A DNA stretch of 56,242 nucleotides, taken from contig JBBSHJ010000006.1 of NCBI GenBank assembly GCA_038253135.1, forward strand, positions 1 to 56,242, read 5' to 3'. The stretch is from JBBSHJ01 sp038253135 (lineage in GTDB: Bacteria > Actinomycetota > Actinomycetes > Mycobacteriales > QHCD01). The position numbers and the translations under genes are program-made. The notes beneath the pieces were generated by a model, which searched no databases, was not told where the DNA came from, and was given only the letters and a program-made list of their open reading frames with translations. This document shows, piece after piece, positions 51,009 through 56,242 of this stretch (the stretch's first letter is position 1; each line of letters begins with the position of its first letter).

Positions 51009-52057
51009 CCGCTGGGCCGGGCCGGCCGTCCGCGGAGGTCACCCCGCCGCCGGCGGACCTGCTCGGCGGCCTTTCCGGGCTGGACCTGGGATCACCGGAC
51101 TTCGTCTCGATGGTGTGGGATCAGCTCGGCCGGATCGAAACGGCGCTGCGGGATGCCGTCCGCACCGACACTCCCGTGGTCGCCGAGCCGGCGGGGCACC
51201 TTGTCGCCGCGGGCGGCAAGCGGTTCCGGCCGCTGCTCGTCGTGCTGGCCGCGCATTTCGGTGATCCCGCCGGCCGGCATGTGGAGCCGGCCGCTGTCGT
51301 CGTCGAGCTCACCCACCTCGCGACGCTGTACCACGACGACGTGATGGACGAGGCGGCCGTGCGCCGTGGTGCACCGTCCGCGAACTCCCGCTGGACCAAC
51401 AGCGTCGCGATCCTGACCGGCGACTTCCTTTTCGCCCGCGCCTCGCACATCACCGCCGACCTCGGTCCCGACGCGGTCCGGTTGCTGTCGCGCACCTTTG
51501 AACGGCTGGTCACGGGTCAGATCCGGGAGACGACCCCCGCACCGGCGGGCACCGAGCCGGTGGCCCACTACCTGGGAGTGCTCGGTGACAAGACGGGCTC
51601 GCTGATGGTGACGTCGGCGCAGTTCGGTGCCGAGTTCGGCGGCGCCGACCCGGCGCTGGTCGCGCCGCTGAAGGAGTACGGCGAGGCGATCGGCATCGCC
51701 TTCCAGCTCTCGGACGACCTGCTGGACATCGCGTCGGAGTCGAGTGAGTCGGGCAAGACGCCGGGCACGGATCTGCGCGAGGGCGTGCACACCCTGCCCG
51801 TGCTCTACGCGCTGAGCTCGACCGATCCGGCCGAGGCCAGGCTGCGCGAGCTGCTGTCCTCGGGCCCGCTCGTGGACGACGCCGATCACGCCGAGGCGCT
51901 CGACCTGCTGCGCCGCTCGCCGGCGATGGGGCAGGCGCGGATGATCGTCCGCGAGTACGCCGATCGCGCGGCCGCGATCGCGGCCGCATTGCCCGACGTA
52001 CCCGCCCGCCGGGCGCTGACCGGCCTGGCCGACTACGTGGTCGCGCGCAGCGCCTGA
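51005..52057 (+). CDS. Long-chain polyprenyl diphosphate synthase
   Basis: All-trans prenyl transferase that elongates an allylic diphosphate, probably making the menaquinone side chain. The 350 residues show GGKRFRPLLVVLAA, the first Asp-rich motif in YHDDVMDEAAVRRG (DDVMD), the Lys/Gln region GDKTGSLMVTSAQFG, and the second Asp-rich motif FQLSDDLLDIASE. Chain length is not readable. GTG overlaps the nuoN stop, so it is co-translated with complex I; similar linkage occurs in other actinobacteria (grcC-like genes). Confidence 0.93.
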   Translation: MTAGPGRPSAEVTPPPADLLGGLSGLDLGSPDFVSMVWDQLGRIETALRDAVRTDTPVVAEPAGHLVAAGGKRFRPLLVVLAAHFGDPAGRHVEPAAVVVELTHLATLYHDDVMDEAAVRRGAPSANSRWTNSVAILTGDFLFARASHITADLGPDAVRLLSRTFERLVTGQIRETTPAPAGTEPVAHYLGVLGDKTGSLMVTSAQFGAEFGGADPALVAPLKEYGEAIGIAFQLSDDLLDIASESSESGKTPGTDLREGVHTLPVLYALSSTDPAEARLRELLSSGPLVDDADHAEALDLLRRSPAMGQARMIVREYADRAAAIAAALPDVPARRALTGLADYVVARSA

Positions 52058-52068
52058 CCGCCGACCGC

Positions 52069-52091
52069 GCATCCGACCTCTCTCCGGATGC
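52069..52091. terminator. Stem-loop between the polyprenyl synthase and GH20 genes
   Basis: GCATCCG (52069-52075) pairs perfectly with CGGATGC (52085-52091) around a 9-base loop. It lies just after the polyprenyl synthase stop, where two convergent genes meet, and reaches the first base before the GH20 stop; it could end transcription from both sides. Confidence 0.6.
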
Positions 52092-53858
52092 TCAGCCGGC
52101 CCGCGTGTAGTTGGCGACCGTGCGCTCGAGCCCGCCGGGCCTCGAGCGCAGCAGCCAGGCCGTCCTCAGCTCCTCGATCAGCTCGGGCGGCAGCCCGGGA
52201 TCGCCTTGGGGATGCCCACCCTCGACCGGCAGCAGCGTCGCGGCGTACCGCGCGATGTGCGTCGCCACGGTGAGCTCACGGCGTACGACGTCGGCGTCGG
52301 CGCACCGTGCCGGCGCGGCGGCGATGGCCGAAAGGGCCCGGTCGTACGTCGCGAGCAGCTGGTCGATGCGTTCGGGTGGGAAGGTCGGCAGCTCCTTCTT
52401 ACGGGCCGTGAGCGCGCGGAAGCTGAGGGTTGTGTACGCCGGGACGCCGTCGGGAATCCGCCACGCCGTGCCGAGCTCGACCAACGCCCGACCCAGCGCT
52501 GCACTGGGGTCGTCGAAGACGTTCCGGCTCAGCGCGTCGGCGAGATCGACATCCTTGTTGGCCTGAAGGCACCAGCTGGCACCGCCGGCGAAGACGATCG
52601 GCCCGAAGCTGACCTCGGGCGGCTCGATCCGGCCGAAATCGCCCCAATCGGTGATCATGAAGCCGGTCGAGGAATGCGCGAGGCCGACCTGGGCAGCGTC
52701 GATGACATTGGCCCGCGAGTTGTCGATCTTGCCGAGCAACGTGCTCCAGGCCGAGGTACCGGCGGCCACCCAGAACGCAATGCCATTGTCCGCCAGGGGT
52801 TTCACATTGCCCGCGAAACCCTCGGTGTGCGCGCCGACGTCGACGCCGAAGGCCTCGAGCTCTGCGGCCATCCTCGCGTCGGCCTCGCTCGGCTCCCTCG
52901 GCTCCCTCGGCTCCCTCGGCTCCCTCGGCTCCCTCGGCTCGGGAGCGTCGTACGTCCAGGCCACCGGTGTCGGCTGCCCGCCGAATTCCCGATACAGCGT
53001 CGGATCGCCGCGGATCACGTCGGCCCAGAACTGCACGTCGTACCCCTCCGCGGCCAGCGGGTCGATGATCTTCTTCATGTGATCGACGTAGACCCGGCCG
53101 CGGCCGCGCGCCTCGACGTCGGCCTTGCTCTTGCCCAGGCCGAGCTCGAAGGTCTCGTCGCCGCCGATATTGATCTTGCGGCTGCGCGTGATGCCCAGCA
53201 GCTCGTGGGCGAGCTCGAGCACCAGCTCCGCGTTCTCGTCGGTCGGCGCCAGCAGGCTGGCCGGGTGGTGCCCGCCCCAGATGTCGAAGCCGTCCGGCTT
53301 TTCCGCGCGGCGGCGGTACGACGGGTGCTCCAGCCAGCGCTCGAAGTGCCCGAAGGAGTTGATATTGACGACCAGCTCGATGCCGTGCTCTTCACACAAT
53401 GCGTCGAGCCAGCGGATGTCGTCGGCGGTCATCGGTGACGCGTCGCGCCAGACCTCTTCGTGGTTGGCGTAGGCGAACGTGTGCTCGGTGTACAGCTGCA
53501 ACTGCGTGTAGCGCGCCATCGCGCAGATCTCGACGTACCGCTCCAGGCACTCGCGGGTCGGGACCCGGTTGCGGCTGATGTCGAGCATGTAGATCCGCGT
53601 CGCGAAGTCCGGCCAGTCCTCGATCCGGACGGCCGGCGCGGCGGTTCCGGGCGCCTGCAGCTGCGCGAGCGTCTGCCGGGCATAGCGCAGGCCGGCGCCG
53701 TCGCGATGCTCGATGCGCACGCCGTCCGCCCCGGCGGTGAGCCGGTAACCCTGCTCGGGCAGGGTTGAATCCTCGGCGATCCGCGGTTCGGCGGACAGCT
53801 CGGCCGTGCCGCCGGTCTCGACGACGGAACGGGGGAAGGGAAAGATCGAAGGCGCCAT
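52092..53858 (-). CDS. Beta-N-acetylhexosaminidase, glycoside hydrolase family 20
   Basis: Removes terminal GlcNAc/GalNAc residues. The 588-residue protein has a short N-terminal GH20b-like domain (to about 85) and then the TIM barrel: RIYMLDISRNRVPTRECLERYVEICAMARYTQLQLYTEHTFAY, GIELVVNINSFGHFERWL and INIGGDETFELGLGKS, with the catalytic Asp-Glu pair. There is no signal peptide, so it is predicted cytosolic. An in-frame run of EPR repeats interrupts the barrel. ATG at 53858 lies six bases after TAGATT, suggesting a leaderless messenger. Confidence 0.9.
   Translation of the reverse strand: MAPSIFPFPRSVVETGGTAELSAEPRIAEDSTLPEQGYRLTAGADGVRIEHRDGAGLRYARQTLAQLQAPGTAAPAVRIEDWPDFATRIYMLDISRNRVPTRECLERYVEICAMARYTQLQLYTEHTFAYANHEEVWRDASPMTADDIRWLDALCEEHGIELVVNINSFGHFERWLEHPSYRRRAEKPDGFDIWGGHHPASLLAPTDENAELVLELAHELLGITRSRKINIGGDETFELGLGKSKADVEARGRGRVYVDHMKKIIDPLAAEGYDVQFWADVIRGDPTLYREFGGQPTPVAWTYDAPEPREPREPREPREPREPSEADARMAAELEAFGVDVGAHTEGFAGNVKPLADNGIAFWVAAGTSAWSTLLGKIDNSRANVIDAAQVGLAHSSTGFMITDWGDFGRIEPPEVSFGPIVFAGGASWCLQANKDVDLADALSRNVFDDPSAALGRALVELGTAWRIPDGVPAYTTLSFRALTARKKELPTFPPERIDQLLATYDRALSAIAAAPARCADADVVRRELTVATHIARYAATLLPVEGGHPQGDPGLPPELIEELRTAWLLRSRPGGLERTVANYTRAG
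52891..52935 (-). repeat. 9-bp tandem repeat x5 (EPR) inside the GH20 gene
   Basis: Five perfect GGCTCCCTC units on the plus strand encode consecutive Glu-Pro-Arg triplets on the minus strand, between the WTYDAP strand and the EADARMAAELEAFGV segment. Being three codons, length changes would keep frame. Confidence 0.9.
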
Positions 53859-53864
53859 GAAGGG

Positions 53865-53870
53865 AATCTA
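53865..53870 (-). promoter_or_regulatory. GH20 gene -10 box (TAGATT), probable leaderless start
   Basis: TAGATT on the minus strand, then six bases, then the ATG. Same spacing as for proS and menE, with no Shine-Dalgarno. Confidence 0.5.
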
Positions 53871-53919
53871 GTGCCCGGCTCCCGACCCGCGATACGGCAG
53901 CAGGGGGTGCGTCCGGACG

Positions 53920-54299
53920 TCAGTGCCGTACGGCGACCGTGCGGACCTCCAACGTCACCGGCGAAATGGAGCGGATCACCTCGGGCATCCGGACGTCGGG
54001 ATCGTCGTACGCCGCCGCGACGGATCCGCGCGACGCGTCCCGGTCGCGCAGCACGCGGGCCACGCCGTCGGGCCTGTCGCGGGCGGCTTCGGTCGGCGGC
54101 CCGCGACCTGTTGCAGGCCGAAACCCAGCTCCTTGAGCGCGACGATCCGGTTCAGCTGAGGCAGCTGGGCGGCATCGTAGTAGCGGTACCCGGTCGACGG
54201 ATCGACCAGCGCCGGCCGCAGCAGCCCGATGCCGTCGTAGTGCCGGAGCATCCGCACCGAGACCCGGCCGTGCCGGGCGAAGTCACCAATGCTGAACAT
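53920..54299 (-). pseudogene. MerR-family regulator, frameshifted and shortened
   Basis: MFSIGDFARHGRVSVRMLRHYDGIGLLRPALVDPSTGYRYYDAAQLPQLNRIVALKELGFGLQQVAG is a complete MerR helix-turn-helix and wing. After this the frame turns into Pro/Thr-rich sequence ending at 53976, whereas a neighbouring frame continues with DGVARVLRDRDASRGSVAAAYDDPDVRMPEVIRSISPVTLEVRTVAVRH and stops at 53920. The coiled-coil linker and most of an effector domain are missing, so a deletion plus frameshift is likely. Translation from the ATG at 54299 would give a DNA-binding domain only. Confidence 0.65.
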
Positions 54300-54355
54300 G
54301 GTTGTCTGTCTACGCCATGACACCGTGTCAGGGTCAACCGATCACCGATCACCGA

Positions 54356-54730
54356 TCACTCGGGAGCACGCTGCAACCATAGAACACCTCCCGTTATTGC
54401 GCTGAGGTCGCTGGTGCACGCGTGGTCGAGGGCCGTGATCAAGCGGCCGAGAAATCGTCGGTCTCGAGAAAACGCAGCGTCGGAGGTGTAGATCAGTGCG
54501 GGCACCGGTTCGTCCACGGCCGTCCGGTGGCGGCGAAGTCGCTCGAAGTCGACCACATTGTTGGTGACCACTGCGCGATCCTCGGTGAGGGCGTGGGCGA
54601 GCAGATCCTCGTCGGAGCTCTCCCGTAGGGCCAGGTCGTCCACAACGGCAACGCAATCATGGCCGCGGGCGGTGAGCTCGGTGGCAATGCTCGGGTGAAA
54701 CATCTCATCCAGCAGCAGGCGAGGACTCAC
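54356..54730 (-). CDS. DUF5615-like PIN-fold putative toxin
   Basis: 124 residues. MSPRLLLDEMFHPSIATELTARGHDCVAVVDDLALRESSDEDLLAHALTEDRAVVTNNVVDFERL has the PIN-like pattern of DUF5615 proteins: an early Asp-Glu, an acidic residue before LLAHA, and TNNxxDF. Such proteins are usually the RNase-like partner of a toxin-antitoxin or defence pair. Its GTG overlaps the stop of the gene upstream (GTGA). Activity is inferred from family resemblance. Confidence 0.7.
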   Translation of the reverse strand: MSPRLLLDEMFHPSIATELTARGHDCVAVVDDLALRESSDEDLLAHALTEDRAVVTNNVVDFERLRRHRTAVDEPVPALIYTSDAAFSRDRRFLGRLITALDHACTSDLSAITGGVLWLQRAPE

Positions 54731-55167
54731 CGGCCAAGGATGGCTTGCTCGCGGTGCCAGCGGTTTTCGGCCTCAGCGGCTTCGGAGTCGGCGCGGACAA
54801 TCCAGCCATCGATCTCGGCCGGAAACGTCACCCAATACTCAATGGCGCCCCGGACCAGCCGCGCGGGGACTCCGCTGGTGTCAGCGACCAGGCCAACCAC
54901 GCCCTCGACGTCGAGGCCGGGCTCCGCCGATCTGGCACTGCGCACCGCCCGAGCCACCTCCCACACGTCCGGCCCGCCGATGAGCCGGGGCCGCCGGCCG
55001 CCCGGACCGTCGCGGAAGACGATCATTGGATGGTCCTGGCTGCGCAACGCCTCGTCGACTAAGAGATTGGTGGCGGCCGAGGCACTAAGCCCCGGGTGGG
55101 CCGCGACAAACCGGGAGAGCCGCGCCGCCACGGCTGGGTCAAAGCGCACGGATGCTGGAGAGGCCAC
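54727..55167 (-). CDS. Putative antitoxin partner with ribbon-helix-helix-like N-terminus and DUF433-like segment
   Basis: 146 residues (or 161 from a GTG at 55212). SVRFDPAVAARLSRFVAAHPGLSASAATNLLVDEALRSQDHP resembles an RHH DNA-binding region; RPRLIGGPDVWEVARAVRSA and VVGLVADTSGVPARLVRGAIEYWVTFPAEID resemble DUF433-type antitoxins, which pair with DUF5615 proteins. The start at 55167 is preferred because TACACT lies six bases before it, within a small palindrome (CTACAGTGTAG) that may be its own operator. Overlaps the toxin-like gene. Confidence 0.65.
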   Translation of the reverse strand: MASPASVRFDPAVAARLSRFVAAHPGLSASAATNLLVDEALRSQDHPMIVFRDGPGGRRPRLIGGPDVWEVARAVRSARSAEPGLDVEGVVGLVADTSGVPARLVRGAIEYWVTFPAEIDGWIVRADSEAAEAENRWHREQAILGR

Positions 55168-55173
55168 GCCTAC

Positions 55174-55179
55174 AGTGTA
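55174..55179 (-). promoter_or_regulatory. Antitoxin-gene -10 box (TACACT) within a palindrome
   Basis: TACACT fits TANNNT and is six bases before the GTG at 55167. It overlaps CTACAGTGTAG, an inverted repeat of 5-base arms, a plausible autoregulatory site. Confidence 0.4.
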
Positions 55180-55208
55180 GGCGCCTGTCGTCGAGTCGAC
55201 AGCCTGGC

Positions 55209-55597
55209 TCACGAGAGGGTCGCGAGCGCCTTGGCTAGATCGGCCTGCTCAGCGGCGAAATCGCGCGGGCGGGGATGATCGGGAGTGTGTCGAGCACCAG
55301 GTAGTCGTAGCCCAGGGCGTCCAACTCCGCGATGTCGGCGCATATTTGCTCGAGTGTGCCGACGCCGTAGGCGCGGTCGCGCGGTGCCGCGCTTTCGGCA
55401 AGCTGCAGTTTGATCCGTGGCGCCAGCGCTGGTCGCGGGCGCCCGAGACCGGCGGCTGCGAGAGCCGGTACGCCGTGTTTCTGCAGCCAGCCGCGGGGCG
55501 GGTTGATCGGGTGCCACGTGTCGGCGTAGTGGGCGACCCGCCGAATCCCCGCGGCGCTCTCGCCGCCGACCCAGATCGGTAGCCGACCGCCACTACG
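55209..55597 (-). pseudogene. LLM-class (F420/FMN-dependent) oxidoreductase C-terminal fragment
   Basis: RLPIWVGGESAAGIRRVAHYADTWHPINPPRGW and AYGVGTLEQICADIAELDALGYDYLVLDTLP are typical of the C-terminal half of luciferase-like monooxygenases. The N-terminal half is absent; an in-frame stop lies just upstream, at 55619. Near the end the frame breaks: HPRPRDFAAEQADLAKALATLS, the normal tail, is in another frame, one base off. So the gene is both truncated and frameshifted. The TGA of the old tail lies immediately before the antitoxin region. Confidence 0.75.
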
Positions 55598-55608
55598 ACG
55601 TGACCGGA

Positions 55609-55738
55609 TTAGTGGACGTCACCGAGCCCGCAGAAGGATCGGCCGAGAATGCTGTCGGAGATGTCCAGCAGCAGGTCGATGTCTTGCGACGTGGCCTCGC
55701 CGCGCTCGAGCCTGGTCGTTGATCTGGACATACCAGAA
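55609..55738 (-). pseudogene. Fragment of a nuoF-like gene with a one-base insertion
   Basis: On the minus strand the sequence reads WYVQIND, then after a one-base shift RLERGEATSQDIDLLLDISDSILGRSFCGLGD. This is a close match to the NuoF segment encoded at about 39590-39710 (WYVQIYERLERGEATSRDIDL...SILGRAFCPLGD). It stops at TAA soon after and joins the broken oxidoreductase. Only about 43 codons remain. Confidence 0.8.
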
Positions 55739-55828
55739 GGCCCATCATGATTCCTCCCTCATCTCCGCCCCACGCGGCCCGAGATCCCCGACGACCACGG
55801 CCAGCCGCCGCGCTGCAAGGATGGATCC

Positions 55829-56242
55829 ATGCGGTACGTCGTGGTGGGCGCGGGAGCGGTCGGCGGCACGATCGGCGGGCGGCTCGCCCAGCACGGCCAT
55901 GACGTGGTCCTCGTGGCTCGGGGCGCGCACGCCACCGCGCTGCGGGAGCGTGGCCTGGAGCTGCGCACCCCCGACGGCGTGCACCACGTCCGCACCGAAG
56001 TTGCGGACGGCGTACCGTCGCTGCGTCTGCGCCCCGGCGACGTCGCGATCCTGGCCACCAAGTCACAGCATTCAACGGCCGCACTTGCCGATCTGGCGGC
56101 GCTGTCGATCGATGGTGAGCCGGCTAGCGAGATCGTGCCGATCGCCTGCGCGCAGAACGGCGTCGACAACGAGCGGCTGGCGCTGCGGCTGTTCCGGCGC
56201 GTGTACGGCGTCTACGTTGCCCTGCCCGCGACGCACCTCCAG
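55829..56242 (+). CDS. Ketopantoate reductase-like (PanE/ApbA) protein, C-terminus beyond window
   Basis: Reading frame open from the ATG at 55829 to the window edge (138 codons). MRYVVVGAGAVGGTIGGRLAQHGHDVVLVARG is a Rossmann NADPH-binding start with GAGAVGG, and VAILATKSQHSTAALADLAAL and VPIACAQNGVDNERLALRLF match the family, including the conserved TKSQ and QNGVDNE segments. It would reduce 2-dehydropantoate to pantoate, but relatives act on other keto acids. AAGGA lies seven bases upstream of the ATG. Confidence 0.9.
   Translation, partial: MRYVVVGAGAVGGTIGGRLAQHGHDVVLVARGAHATALRERGLELRTPDGVHHVRTEVADGVPSLRLRPGDVAILATKSQHSTAALADLAALSIDGEPASEIVPIACAQNGVDNERLALRLFRRVYGVYVALPATHLQ

Overview
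This is a GC-rich (about 70% by eye) actinobacterial chromosome segment, most likely Actinomycetota (class Actinomycetes). Support comes from frequent GTG starts, a BldC-like regulator, a rex-hemACD gene order, System II cytochrome c maturation, a complete nuoA-N set beside menaquinone genes, MT0933-type and DUF4229 proteins, and many gene pairs with overlapping ATGA/GTGA stop-start codons. The hemL, phosphatase, TlpA, CcdA, ResB, CcsA order resembles what I recall of Mycobacterium tuberculosis, but the genus cannot be fixed from the window.

Layout. 0-4.4 kb: partial phosphotransferase (-), thyA, an aldehyde dehydrogenase and Fe/Mn superoxide dismutase. 4.4-12.7 kb: a tetrapyrrole operon rex-hemA-hemC-hemD-hemB-hemL followed by a histidine phosphatase; a Rex-type operator lies on the rex promoter. 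12.8-17.2 kb: cytochrome c maturation (TlpA, CcdA, ResB, CcsA). 17.4-24.5 kb: a MinD/ParA-like ATPase with proline-rich ends, small membrane proteins, a BldC-like protein, two DUF402-like genes, proS and small unknown genes. 24.6-32.0 kb: menaquinone genes menE, menC, menD, menF and menG, with a GlsB-like membrane protein and a TetR regulator between. 32.2-52.1 kb: MT0933-type protein, a geranylgeranyl/menaquinone reductase-like flavoprotein with a second Rex-type operator in front, nuoA-N, and a polyprenyl diphosphate synthase that may make the quinone tail. 52.1-56.2 kb: a GH20 hexosaminidase and then an eroded accessory patch (frameshifted MerR, a toxin-antitoxin-like pair, broken LLM oxidoreductase, a scrap of nuoF), ending in a partial ketopantoate reductase.

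The parts fit one theme, respiratory electron flow: heme, cytochrome c, menaquinone and complex I. The two Rex-type sites suggest that the NADH/NAD+ balance controls the heme operon and possibly the quinone reductase/nuo block.

The most unusual structure is a family of short intergenic repeats lying between genes of the same operons (rex/hemA, resB/ccsA, nuoB/C, nuoC/D, nuoD/E, nuoL/M). Each is itself a small open reading frame. It usually starts on the stop codon of the upstream gene and ends with a TGA overlapping the start codon of the next gene, with a Shine-Dalgarno-like GAGGAG in the loop of a possible hairpin. They resemble mycobacterial MIRU elements in logic. Further, unrelated micro-ORF linkers sit at ccdA/resB, nuoI/J, nuoJ/K and before menG. 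Several genes also look leaderless, with a TANNNT box 6-8 bases before the start codon.
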